DNA of 64,000 bases, from the NCBI GenBank assembly GCA_009667805.1, contig CM019070.1, positions 60,917,591-60,981,590 on the forward strand, given 5' to 3'. The DNA is from Leptobrachium leishanense (Eukaryota; Chordata; Amphibia; Anura; Megophryidae). Below are positions 31,621 through 43,137 of the stretch, one piece after another. Positions within the stretch are counted from its first letter, which is position 1. Every line of letters starts with the position of its first letter. The translations under genes and the position numbers were made by a program. The notes under the pieces are model-generated. The model ran no database searches, had not been told where the DNA came from, and saw nothing but the letters and a program-made list of their open reading frames with translations.

Positions 31621-33171
31621 AAAAAGGGACACTACCACCAAAACTAAAATCGCCTTCTTGTGTTTATTTTATGTTGCTGATATCTTACATGTGCTTTGTT
31701 TATCTCTTGTATGTTTAGTTAAGAAAATAATTTACTCTATCAGGGTTATTCAAAGGGAATCGAAAAGTCACCGCACATTCGGTGACTTTTCGTTCTCTTC
31801 AATTCGGCTTGATTTGGCGATCCTGCGGTGTATTCAGCAAGCACCACAGGGCAGTCATAGCGCAAGGAAAAGCCGCCGAAAACCTGCCGAACACTCACCG
31901 AAAAACCCAGGCGAATGCACACCGAAACCCGCAAAAACATCTGGATTAACCCCGCCGAAGATGCCGGAGAAATCCGAGCAGGAGTCGATCAGAGCGCAGG
32001 GCAGCCGCCGGAAAAACCCGACACCACAGACGAATGGAGTGAAAAAAAAACCCAGTACGCTTGAATGTTTGAAAAGTGAAACGCTGTTTGCAAAGAAACT
32101 ACTGAGCGAAAATGTCGGAAATTTACATATAAGATCCAATGTATGATAATAAAAAGTTCTGTTACAGAAAAAAGAAAAAACGTTCAAAAAAATTATTAGT
32201 AAAAAGGAAAAAAATTTGCAAAAAATCCCAAAAAATGCTTAAAAGATCCTAAAAAAGCTATGAATAAAAAGACTTTTTACTGCAGAATATTATAATGAAC
32301 AGTTTATTAGATATTGAATTAAAATGGGAATATTTTTAACATTGAAGCCTATGGGATTCACCTGAATAAATCTGCTGCATGAAGCCACCGAATGGCAGGG
32401 CAATTCGGCAGATTTTCACTGGTGGTTTTTGTTCTCTGAATAGATGAAGCTATGGGGATTTCACTGCCCTCAAACAGGCACAGAACAGGCACCGTATGTG
32501 CAGGCAATTCGCCATTTTGGCAAACTGCCTGCTCTCTGGGTAGCCGAATTGCCAAGAAAGGTAACCAAATGCTGATTTTCAGCGTTCGGTTACCTTTCGG
32601 CGACCATTCGGATCTCTTTGAATAACCCTGTATATGTGTCACTGGGTGCATTTATTTTGTGATCTTTTGTGTTGTAAACTGCCACCCCACAGTATCTTTA
32701 CCTCACTTGGTCCTCACTGTGTGGTTTTGTCCACAGAATGGAGTCTATGGGTCAGGCACCGGCTCACATCATTGTTTTGTGTGGGATGTATTCAAAGGAC
32801 ATATCCAGGGGGTAGATTAATAGTATTTTAAGCTCCCTGTCATATCTCATTCAGCTGCCAGCTCTTATCTCAGGTAGCCCAGAGAACAATAGCTTTATCT
32901 AAACATTCCCTCCTCCACTGCAATAACTGGTAAATATTGTAGATAAAATAAACAAGAGCTACAAAGCAAAGCTTTTGGTAAATGTTGCACCATGGGAAAA
33001 ATCCAGAAAATGGAACCTGGAGATAAAGTACCCAAATTTTATTTTTCCTTTTTACATGCAATTACTTCAGACAAATAAAAATGAAAACAGCAGCGTGTGT
33101 TTTATAAAGTGGTTTTATTTGTAATGCACAAGCAATCAAGTAACAGCTTATGTAAGTGGTAGAGTCCCTTA
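31621..33171. mobile_element. outer AAGGGACAC-ended element carrying M2
   Basis: The left end AAAGGGACACTACCACC and the right end GTGGTAGAGTCCCTTAA are inverted. The M2 element at 31741-32630 sits inside. The same outer sequence with M2 at the same position occurs at about 47420-48962. TTAA-like flanks suggest a TTAA-targeting superfamily, but this is not firm. Confidence 0.6.
31741..32630 (+). mobile_element. MITE family M2, copy at 31.7 kb
   Basis: 890 bp; CAGGGTTATTCAAAGGG to TTGAATAACCCTG, flanked by TAT on both sides. Colinear with the copy at 28690 throughout. Confidence 0.8.
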
Positions 33172-33179
33172 AATTTAGA

Positions 33180-33595
33180 ATTTAAAAACTAGACATTAAA
33201 GAGTTAAATCTGCATCCTGTAAGTTCCTACTTTAATATTCCAGTTAAATTTACGACCTGCAAGTCTCTGTAAATACTAGAGAAATTTGAAAGCAAACTGC
33301 AAGTCCTTACTGTAAAATTTCCATCATTAGAGTAAAACCGTGCAGGTCTGGGATTTATAGCACAATGTACATTTATTGGATTTAAAATAAGTCTCGTAAT
33401 TATGGAATTTACAGTAAAAGTGCGCATGTCCAGAATTTACAGTAAGACACATTTTTTCCGGGGTTTGCAATAAGACACACGTCTTGGCTTTACAATGCGC
33501 ATGTCCAGGGGTTTAATTTTAAAACATGCTACTCGCAATCTCCATACAGTAAGAGCTGGACAAATACATTAGATTGTGCTACAGGCATCTAAAAA
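33180..33595. other. no recognisable feature
   Basis: AT-rich, with several imperfect repeats of a TTTACAGTAA-like word. No family recognised. Confidence 0.4.
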
Positions 33596-33599
33596 GCCA

Positions 33600-34309
33600 T
33601 GTATCAAACCCTTTTATTTCATTCAGCAGGTTTAATCAGGCGAATCCCATAGGTTTCAATGTTAAAACTATTCCCGTTTTTATCCAATATTTAATAAACC
33701 GTTTATTCTTTTAATCTGCAATAAAAAATTATCTTTATTAATAAATTTTTTAGGATCTTTTAGGCATTTTTCGAGATTTTTTTCGGCAGACATTTTTCCG
33801 CTTTTTTTTTTAAACAGTTTCTTTTTTCTGTAACAGACCTTATTATTATTATTCATAGGACATTATATGTTAATTCCAGGCATTTTCATTCAGTAGTTTT
33901 TTTTTTGCAAACAGCGTTTCAATTTTGACACTTTCAAACTTTTTTTTTCTTTTTTAACTCTGTTATTTCCGGCCACTGGTCGTCGCTGTGTACGGCGGAT
34001 CATCGGCCTTTTCCGCATGGGTTTGGCAGGTTTGCTGCGGATTATCAGATCAGATCGGATCTGATATTTTCTGCAAGGGTTTAAAAAAAAAGAAGCTGCA
34101 AAACCACAGAAATTATCGGATCCAATCTTTTTGGCGGTTTTGCAGCTTTTTCCTTTTTTTTTTCATTCAACGGCTTTACAGAGGCTTTTCCCCGCACTCC
34201 AGGGACCCTGCCGTGAATGCAAAATTCACCGCAGGGTGGGTAAATTTGATTCCCCGAAGTGCAGGGAACAAGAGAGCACCGAAATGTCGGCGACATTGAA
34301 TAACCCCTT
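33600..34309 (-). mobile_element. M2-related foldback element, inverted
   Basis: Contains GAATCCCATAGGTTTCAATG and a GTAACAGACC block in the inverse order of the M2 copies. It ends TGTCGGCGACATTGAATAACCCC, the type seen at 11638. The left terminus is not clear. Confidence 0.55.
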
Positions 34310-35104
34310 TAAAGTATCAGACAGAGGATATCAAGAGGACAGCGACAGGACATTTCCCAAGTCCTAAGTTAACTGGATCATCTTATGAATTATTATCCAA
34401 CAGATGAGCGCTAAGGATAACCTTACTGGCTGATTGTCCACAGATTTGACATGTTGACTGTAGTTCAGAGTCTCCAGTTTTAGTGACTCTTTGAGCACAT
34501 ACTAGTTGACAAATGTTGAAAAAAGAAACCATGTAAAATATTATTTAGGCTTGGTTTCTATTTTACTTGGCCTTCGCAAGTTTTATGTGTGTCAATCAAC
34601 AACATAATAATAATGATTTAGTAACCTGGTGATCTCCAGCTGATAATGACGCAAGAGGTGATGTGTGTCTTGTTACTGTGCCAGCAAGTTTTTTTGGGGT
34701 TTACAACTTTATTTAAAACATTTGTGAATTGAGGTGATTTTCTGAGTCTTGTCACTGTGCCAGCAAATCTTTTTGGGGCTCACTAATTTCTTTAAAACAC
34801 TTGGGAATTAAGGTGATCTTCTGTGTCTCGTCACACAGCCAGCAATTTTTTTTGGGGCTCACTAATTTCTTTAAAACACTTGGGAATTGAGGTGATCTGT
34901 GTCTCGTCATACAAAAAGTACCACGCTGTATTTTGGGGCTTGCTAATTTCTTTAAAACATTTGTGAATTAAGGTGATCTGTCTCTTGTCATTGGCTGCCA
35001 GCTATCAGTGTGTCTCACGGAGTTATACCAGAGTTATTTAAATCTTTATACCAGAGTTGAATCAGAGTTCTGTATATATTAATCTATATATCACTCACCA
35101 AACC

Positions 35105-37348
35105 ATGTCTGAAAGAACAAAAAGGACTGGCAGAAGCTCCCAGACACAGATAAGAGGGCAAGCAGCCCCTGTGTCGGGAGGCTGTGCCTCTGGTCGTGGT
35201 GGACCTGGTGCATCCTCTGCAGGGGCACGCTTGTCCTTTCTAACTGGTGCTGGCCGTCTTAAGCAGCAGCAGCAACATACAGAGGACTTGGTGGATTGGC
35301 TAACCAGACCATCCTCATAGTCCTCTGCCAGCCAGGCTTCTAGTGCTTTACAGTCCACCTCAGCTGCCAAAGCATCTAATGCAGCCTACATGTCAACAGC
35401 TATTCCTGCCGTAACCTCATTATCACACACGGAGGAGTCAGCTGAATTGTTTGACTACAATGAGAGTGACATGCTGCTTGAGGATGTGCAGCAAGTACAG
35501 TGCTCTGATTCAATCTCTGAGGTTGAGCAAGGGGGAAAGAGAGAAAGCGAGAAAGCGAGAAAGCGAGAAAGCGAGAAAGCGAGAAAGAGAGAAAGAGAGA
35601 AAGAGGCACAACATCCTCTGTGACCAACCGTAGTACTAGCCAGTCCAAGGCATCACATGTCAGAGCTGCTCCGGTGCAGAGCGCTGTTGTCTCAAAGAAC
35701 ACATGCAGGAACTCTGCTGTCTGGGAGTTCTTTAAGAAATGTGCAGCAGACCCCACCATTGCTATTTGTAATCTATGTCAGAGGAGGCTGAAGCGTGGGA
35801 TAAACACCAGACACTTGGGTACCACGTACTTGAGGCGACATATGAACAAGTGCCACACATCTAGTTGGGGCAAAACTTTGCGTAGGTCCTCCTCCTCGTC
35901 ATCTGTCTCTACCCCCACTGTATGTCCTGCCATGCAATTGCCTACAACCTCCACCGACAGGGATGATGCTACAGTAATGGATGTACCAGGCAGGTCCTTC
36001 CTCACAATGTGACATCATCCCAGTAGCTGAAGATTTACGCAGTCAGATTACATTGCCACAGCTGCTGCAGCGAAAGAAAAAATATAGTCCCAACCATCCC
36101 CAAGCACAGAGTCTAAATACCAGCTTAGCAAAATTACTCGCATTGCAGCTGCTGCCTTTCCAGCTGGTGGACTCTGCTCCCTTCCGTGAATTTGCTGAAT
36201 GCGCTGTACCACAGTGGCAGGTTCCAAAACGCCATTACTTTTCACGCAAGGCCATTCCAGCACTATACCAGCACGTGGAAGACAATGTTATCCAGTCATT
36301 GGGAAAGGCAGTCAGCAGCAAGGTGCATGTCACTTTAGTCACGCATGGACAGGGTCGTTACATTTCCTTCATGGCACACTGGGTAACTCTGATTGCAGCT
36401 GGGAGGGTTCCAAGACAGGGCTCTGTGCTGGAGCTTGTTCATCCACCACACCTCCAGAAAGCTGCTTGTATGAGGTCTGTCTGCTCCACCACCACCACCT
36501 CTTCCTCCTCCTCCTCCTCCTTCTCTGTCTCTGGCGAAGTGGCAGTTAAACCCACACCTGACAGGGTCTACTCAGTGGCTCAAGCAAAAAGATGCCATAC
36601 TGTGCTTGAGCTGGTTTGTTTAGGGGACAAGAGCCACACCAGGTCAGAAATTTTGTCAGCTCTGCAGGGGCAGGTGCAGAGATGGTTTACACCACGCCAG
36701 CTTGAGCTGGTAATGATCGTCTGCGATAATGGCAGCAACCTTCTCTCGCCCTACGCAAGGGTAAACCTTGATCCACGATACAAGGGGAAAGTTGCAGAGC
36801 TCATCCTGCCCGCACAGAGGGAGCACAGGATGACAATACTTGAGGACGCTCTAAAGCGAAACTTGTGTAACACCTTTCCAGGCACTGTTAGATTACCAAG
36901 TGCTGACACACGTGCTTCTGAGGCTGCAGGTGATCAGAGGAATAGCGGTGAAGGCCAGGGCCGCTTGACTGATGCATTTTTAAATTTTTTTAGTCCTCGA
37001 TGCCCAGGGACGTCAAATGTAGGCACCCATTGCCAGCGTCTTCACCATATGGTGCAGGACTACCTAGGGGCAAGGGCAGACCTGGATACCTTTCCAGCAG
37101 ATGATCCACTGGCTTACTGGGTGTTGAGATTGGATCACTGGCCAGAATTTAGCCAATATGCTATGCAGCTACTAGGTTGCCCTTCATCTAGCGTGCTTTC
37201 CGAAAGGACGTTCAGTGCCGCTGGAGGTTTTGTCACAGACAAAAGAGTGCGTCTGTCTACCGACTCTGTAGACCGGCTGACATTTATAAAAATTAATCAG
37301 TCCTGGATCAGCAGCTATCAATCCCCTGATGCCGAAGTAACGGAATAG
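35105..37348 (+). pseudogene. hAT transposase (BED zinc finger), copy 1, internally deleted
   Basis: Starts MSERTKRTGRSS. Stop at 35318-35320. A GAAAGC microsatellite replaces the acidic N-terminal linker (35533-35610). The BED finger follows with WEFFKKCA, ICNLC and HMNKCH. The long frame 35981-37348 gives the catalytic-core start and VCDNGSNLLS. It then jumps at about 36766 to the region after the catalytic Glu (LDPRYKGKVAELILPAQ) and ends with the dimerisation motif SSSVLSERTFSAAGGF. Against copies 2a/2b roughly 0.9 kb of core is missing, in frame. It cannot be catalytic, but it keeps the hAT dimerisation domain. Confidence 0.88.
35533..35610. repeat. (GAAAGC/GAAAGA)n microsatellite within hAT coding
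   Basis: About 10 units of GAGAAAGC and GAGAAAGA replace sequence that in copies 2a and 2b encodes an acidic linker. Confidence 0.9.
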
Positions 37349-37389
37349 ATCGGGTATGTCTTCTGCATGCACAAAACCTCCAGCACTGA

Positions 37390-38090
37390 ACTCTTCCACA
37401 ATACCACAAAAGGTTACGGTGTGAATGCACTTGCTGCCATGAAAGGCACAATATTTGGCTGCACTGACGCCTGTGCCAGATTTATATCATTTTAATTTTT
37501 TGAACAGCAGGGTCCAACCCTGCACTCTTCCACAATACCACAGAGGGGTTACTGTATGATGATACTTGATGGCCTGCCATTAAAGGCACAATATCTGGGT
37601 GCACTGATGCCCATTACCAGATCAAAAACTTTTCAATATAGGACCACATGGTCCACCCCAGAACTCTTCCACAATACTACAGAGGGGTTATTGTATGATG
37701 ATACTTGATGGCCTGGCATTAAAGGCACAATATCTGGGTGCACTGACGTCCATTAACAGATAAAAAAAAAACACTTTTCAATATAGGACCACATGGTCCA
37801 CCCCTGCACTCTTCCACCATACCACAGAGGGTTTACTGTATGAGGATACTTGCTGGCCTGGCAGTCTTGCACCAAAGGCAGAATATCTGGGTGCACTGAC
37901 GCCCATTCCCAGATTCATATCTTTTTAATATAGGACCGTATGGTCCAACCCTGCACTCTTCCACAATACCACAGAGGGGTTACTGTATGATAGTACTTGC
38001 ATGCCTGGCACTAAAGGCACAATATCTGGGTGCACTGCCATTGATGCCTGTATCAGATTCATATCCTCAGAGGGGTTACGGTGTGACGGC
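37390..38090. repeat. tandem array, about 140-bp units, hAT 3' region
   Basis: CTCTTCCACAATACCACAGA recurs near 37390, 37527, 37667, 37810 and 37957. Each unit includes GGCACAATATCTGGGTGCAC. It was not found behind the other hAT copies, whose 3' regions are lost. Confidence 0.85.
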
Positions 38091-38684
38091 ACTGTTGCCG
38101 ACGCTAAAAGCCCAATTTTAAAGCACCTATTGTTACTTTCAACCAAAGCCTGCATAAGTTTCACAATGATTTAGTAAAAAAAAACACTAAACTTTTTCTG
38201 CGCGTCCTAAAATGTCTTTTCATACAGGCTGCCGCCCCAAGCAGTTGTTTATGGATAGATTAAAGGAAAAGCATTTACCGTCATATGAAGTGTAATTTTT
38301 TTGTTTTTAAGTGTTTCTATACATCCTAGAAATCCGCCACTTCACGGGCAGGTTATGGGGACCTCCAAGGCACGATATTTGAAGGAATTTTTGGTTTTTA
38401 TTTTTAACCCTTATTTCATGGAAAACTCACTGTCCCTTTAAAAACGTATTTTTTTTTACTTTTTGTCCTTGTTTCCTGTCCCCCAGGGCACTACCCGGAC
38501 CCCCATACACCTTTTATGGCAAATATGTAGCATATATGCCCTCTTGAAGGGCACTCTAAAAAACACCGAATTTTCAGCCCCACTGACTTGCACGGGGGTT
38601 CGGGTTCGGTCCCGAACAAATGGGATGTTCGGGTTCGGGCTCGAACCGAACTCGGGGAGTGTTCGGCTCATCCCTAATCAAGAG

Positions 38685-39250
38685 CCACCACACACAGACG
38701 GATCCTGGACATGGGCTACAAATGTCGTATTCCTCTTGTCAAGCCGCTCCTGAGCAACAAACAATGTCAGAAGCGTCTTACCTGGGCTATAGAAAAACAG
38801 ACCTGGTCTGTTGCTCAGTGGTCCAAAGTCCTCTTTTCTGATGAGAGCAACTTTTGCATCTCATTTGGAAACCAAGAACCCAGAGTATGGGGGAAGAATG
38901 GAGAGGCACACACTGCAAGATGCTTGAAGTCCAGTGTGAAGTTTCCAACAGTCTGTGTTGATTTGGGGAACCCTGTCATCTGCTGGTGTTGGTCCACTGT
39001 GCTTCATTAAGTCCAGGGTCAATGCACTTCATGCTTTCTTCCGCAGACAAGCTTTATGGGGATGCTGACTTCATTTTCCAGCAGGACTTGGCAAAAGCAC
39101 CAAAACCCGGTTTAATGACCATGGGATTACTGTGCTTGATTGGCCAGCAAACTCGCCTGGTATTGCCAAGAGAAACATGAGAAACACGAGACCGAACAAT
39201 GAATGCAGAAGAGCTGAAGGCCACTATTGAAGCAGACAGATGGGACAGGA
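38685..39250 (+). pseudogene. second Tc1-like transposase fragment
   Basis: Frame at 38711 gives CRIPLVKPLLSNKQCQKRL, then VLFSDESNFCISFGNQEPRVW with the first catalytic Asp. Later frames give LPSADKLYGDADFIFQQDLA-like sequence (second Asp) and remains of the C-terminus up to about 39250. It belongs to a different Tc1 family from the element at 26171. The N-terminal DNA-binding half and both terminal repeats are not visible. Several frameshifts. Confidence 0.82.
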
Positions 39251-39695
39251 AGGTAAGTCTATGGCACAGCAGGAGACTTGGCACAGCAGGAGACTTGGCA
39301 CAGCAAGATTCTATGGTAAGTCAATGTAGTCTGTGGTAAGACAGACGTATCCAGAGGTGTATGCAATAACGTGGACTATGGCAAGTCGTGGGTCAAGGGC
39401 TGGAGGAGAACAGGCAGGTCTTAGGGAAGCAGAAGGTCTGGTACACAGGAGTCAATTGTGCAAGCTGTTACATTCTGGACAGGCAAAAGGCAAAAAGACA
39501 AATACAGAAGCATTGGAAGTAGGGTGTGACCAGTTTAAATAACCATGTATATTATGAGCATTTTATCCATTAAACCTTACAATGAGTTCCAAGAGTACAC
39601 TATAAGGAAGTGCCTCCGAATATAATACATCAAAGAACCGGTCTAACTAAATATTTCAATACAAAAGTATACATAACATTGAAGTACAGTCCATC
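39250..39695. other. short tandem GGCACAGCAGGAGACTT units, then unassigned
   Basis: Two to three copies of a 17-19 bp unit at 39256-39305. No recognised family after that. Confidence 0.5.
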
Positions 39696-39699
39696 TATA

Positions 39700-41963
39700 C
39701 ATATATATATATAAACGCAAAAGTCCTGACTGACTGACTGATCAACGCCCAGCTGAAACCGTTTAACCTAGGAATGTGAAATCTTGAAGGTGCACTGTTT
39801 TTATGATGTAGGCACCCACTAAGGAAGGATTTTTGGAAACTCCACCCCTAAGGGGGTGAAAAAGGGGGTTGAATATTTTAAACAGGATACCTATAGCTCA
39901 AAAACAGAAGATGCTACAGATGTGAAAATCGGTATTTAGATTCGTCTTGACAAATAAAAAAACACGTATTTTACCATTTTCTGAAAAATCCTTGGGGGGG
40001 CAAAAAGGGGGGTTGAATACTTTTATCATAAACACAAAATTCCTGACTGACCGACTGACTGAGTGACTCATCAACGCCCAGCTGAAACCGTTTAACCTAG
40101 GAATGTGAAATTTTGAAGGTGCACTGTTTTTATGATGTAGGCACCTACTAAGGAAGGATTTTTGGAAACTCCACCCCTAAGGGGGTGAAAAAGGGGGTTG
40201 AATATTTTAAACAGGATACCTATAGCTCAAAAACAGAAGATGCTACAGATGTGAAAATCGGTATTTAGATTCGTCTTGAAAAATTAAAAAACATGTATTT
40301 TACCGTTTTTCAAGAATCCAAGTGGGGGGGCAAAAAAAGGGGGTTGAATATTTTAAATAATTTAAACGGGATACCTGTATCTCCAAAACAGACGATGTTA
40401 CAGTCCTGAAAATTGGTATTTAGATTTGTCTTGAAAAATAAAACACGTATCTTACCATGTTCTGAAAATTCTTTGGGGGACAAAAAGGGGGTTGAATACT
40501 TTTATCAGTATACCAATATTTCAAAAACCGAAGATGTTACGGGTGTGAAATTTGGTATTTACAATCTTCGTGAAAAAAACCAAACATGTTTTTTGCCATT
40601 TTCCACAAATCCAGTTGGGGGGGGGGGGTCGGGGGAAAAGGGTCTGAATATTTTTATCAGTAATATATTATATATTTCAAAAACCAAAGATGTTACAGAC
40701 CTGAAATTTGTATTTACAATCTTCTTTAAAAATAAAAAACAGGTGTTTTACCATTTTCCAAAAATCCCAAGTGGGGGGTGTGAAAATTGGTATTTAGGTT
40801 CGTCTTGAGAAACAAAAAACACCTATTTTACCATTTTCCAAATATTCAGTGGGAGAGGGGCAAAAAGGGGGGTTGAATACTTTTATCAGTATTCCTATCT
40901 CAAAAACCAAAGATGTTACAGGTTTGAAATTTGGTATTTACAATCTTCATGAAAAAAACATATATGTGTTTTGCCATTTTCCACAAATCCAAATAAGGGG
41001 GGGGGGGTCGAGGGAAAGTAGTCTGAATACTTTTATCAGTATATCTATAGTTCAAAAAGCAAGATGTTACAGGTGTGAAGTTTGGTAATTACAATCTTTT
41101 GAAAATAAAGAAACACGTGTTTTACCATTTTCCAAAAATCCAAGTGGTGGGGTAAAAAAAGGGGGTGAATACTTTTAAACAGGATACCTACATCTCAAAA
41201 ACAGAAGATGTTACAGACGTGAAAATTGGTATTTAGATTCGTCTTGAGAAACAAAAAACATATTTTACCATTTTCCAAAAATCCAGGAGGGAGGGGGAAA
41301 AAAGGGGATTGAATACTTTTATCAGTATACCTATATTTCCAAAAACCAAAGATGTTACAGGTGTGAAATCTGGCACTTACAATCTTCTTGAAAAATAAAA
41401 ATAAAAACACATGTTTTACCATTTTCCAAGAATCCCACGTGGTGGGTGAGAAAAAGGGGGGGTGAATACTTTTCAACAGGATATCTATAACTCAAAAACA
41501 GGACATGTTACAGATGTGAAAATTGGTATTTAGATTCGTCTTGAAAATAAAACACATATTTTACCATTTTCCAAAAACCCAGTGGGGGGCAAAAAGGGGG
41601 ATGAATACCTTTATCACTATACCTATATTTCAAAAACCAATGATGTTACAGGTGTGAAATTCGATATTTACAATCTTCGTGCAAAAAAACCATGTTTTAC
41701 AATTTTCTGAAAATCGTTAAGGGGGGTGGGGGAAAGGGATGTGAATACTTTTATCAGTATACCTATATTTCAAAAACCAAACATGTTACAGGTGTGAAAT
41801 TTGGCACTTACATTCTTCTTGAAAAATAAAAAAACACGTGTTTTACAATTTTCCAAAAATCCCAAGTGGGGTTCTACAAAAAAAACCTCAAGTTTCTTTT
41901 AAAAAACAATTTTAACAAATCTTAAAATCTACGCGACGAAGCCGCGGGCAAAAGCTAGTCAAT
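39700..41963 (+). mobile_element. Helitron-like (HINE-type) non-autonomous element with tandem repeats
   Basis: Begins after a TATATATA run with AACGCAAAAGTCCTGACTGA and ends GAAGCCGCGGGCAAAAGCTAGT. The body is about a dozen diverged tandem units with TTTTACCATTTTCC, GGGGTTGAATACTTTTA and CAGATGTGAAAATTGGTATTT. The head segment (CCTGACTGACTGACTGA to GGAAACTCC) is itself duplicated at 40032. A CTAGT end after a GC-rich hairpin and no terminal inverted repeats suggest a Helitron/Helentron-type element. This is pattern memory; no Rep-helicase is present. Confidence 0.5.
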
Positions 41964-41979
41964 TATATAAACAAAATTG

Positions 41980-42470
41980 TTATAATTCGTTCCACGTTTG
42001 GATAGTGAATGGTATTGCTATATAACGATAGTGACCAAGATTGAAACTTGTACATTGGTCCGTCTTATCACATGGGTCTGTTGACCAATAGTGGGAACTG
42101 TGTTCACGAGATTGATGTAAAGCTATGATTGGATATCGAGTAGTCATGTGAAGGGATGATGAAGATGTAGCAGTGAATAAATTATGGGGCACAGCACTAA
42201 CACTGGGCACTCCTGATGAACCGGGACAGCGGTGAAACGCGCGTCGAGTGCGCGCTACCTTGTTTTTTAAAATGATCCTTTGACTTTATGCACACCTAAC
42301 CTTGAAATGAACTTTGGGGTTTGCTAACATTTGACTCTGTACTAATTGTGGCTGCATAAGGTCTGGTACCTTGACTGTTGTTGTGTGGTCATAGCTAGCC
42401 AAATAAGATATATTATGTTATTTTAAATAAATGTTTTTAAAACCTGCTGTTTGCCTTAAGGATTCCTGCT
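41980..42470 (+). repeat. repeat containing hammerhead copy 3
   Basis: Lies between the Helitron-like element and the hAT element at 42477. It has no coding and carries the best hammerhead in the window. Confidence 0.4.
42207..42251 (+). ncRNA. hammerhead ribozyme motif, copy 3 (near-ideal)
   Basis: Stem I is GCACTC paired with GAGTGC (6 bp). The core is CTGATGA (42213-42219). Stem II is ACCG with CGGT around a 6-nt loop, then GAA. The mini stem III is ACGCGCGT, and the cleavage triplet is GTC, the most favoured one. Every invariant position is met and all stems are Watson-Crick. Self-cleavage after 42245 is predicted, not shown. Confidence 0.75.
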
Positions 42471-43137
42471 AAAGAATAGGGATGAGCCGAACGACCCCTG
42501 AGTTCGGTTCGGGCCCGAACCCAAATTTTTCCAAATGTTCGGGTCCGAACCCGAACTCGAACCCCATACAAGTCAATGGGGCGGAAAATTCGGTTTTTAG
42601 AGTGCCCTCCAAGAGGGCATATATGCTACATATTTGCCATAAAAGGTGTATGGGGGTCCGGGTAGTGCCCTGGGGGACAGGAAACAAGGACAAAAAGTAA
42701 AAAAAAAAAAAACGTTTTTAAAGGAACAGTGAATTTTCCATGAACTAAGGGTTAATAAAAACAAAAAATTCCTTCAAATATTGTGCCTTGGAGGTTCCCA
42801 TAACCTGCCGGTGAAGTGGCGGATTTCTAGGATGTATAGAAACACTTAAAAACAAAAAAATTACGTTTCAAATGATGGTAAACAGTTTTCCTTTAATCTA
42901 TCCATAAACAGCTTCTTGGGGCGGCAGTCTGTATGAAAAGAGGAGACATTTTCAGACACGCAGAAAAAGTTTACTGATTTTTTGGCGGTGAAAAGCAGGA
43001 GAATGGAAAATGCTAGACCAAATAGCCTATTTGGAAAGTGAGATAAATGGGAGAATTTTTCTGGTTTGGCTATTTTGACCTAGAATTTTCCATTCTCCAG
43101 TTATTCTCCTGCTTTTCACCGCTCTGAATAACCCTGT

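Larger units (their letters stand above)
34640..38676 (+). mobile_element. hAT element copy 1 (5' end lost, 3' terminal repeat present)
   Basis: 5' tandem units of about 75 bp (34640-35000), a transposase pseudogene (35105-37348), a 3' array of about 140-bp units (37390-38090) and the right terminal repeat GTTCGGCTCATCCCTA ending at 38676. The same terminus, inverted, starts the elements at 42477 and 59195, and a related left end (TAGGGATGAGC) starts copy 2 at 52385. It is inserted into, or abuts, a Tc1 remnant at 38685. Confidence 0.78.

Noticed and set aside
36480..36540. Antisense Gly/Glu-rich frames opposite the hAT genes
   Set aside because: They mirror CTCCTC and CACCAC coding repeats of the sense transposase and recur opposite each copy.
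39700..41963. CRISPR-like array or satellite centromere
   Set aside because: Units are diverged, variable in length and without regular spacers. The ends look like a transposable element in a vertebrate genome.
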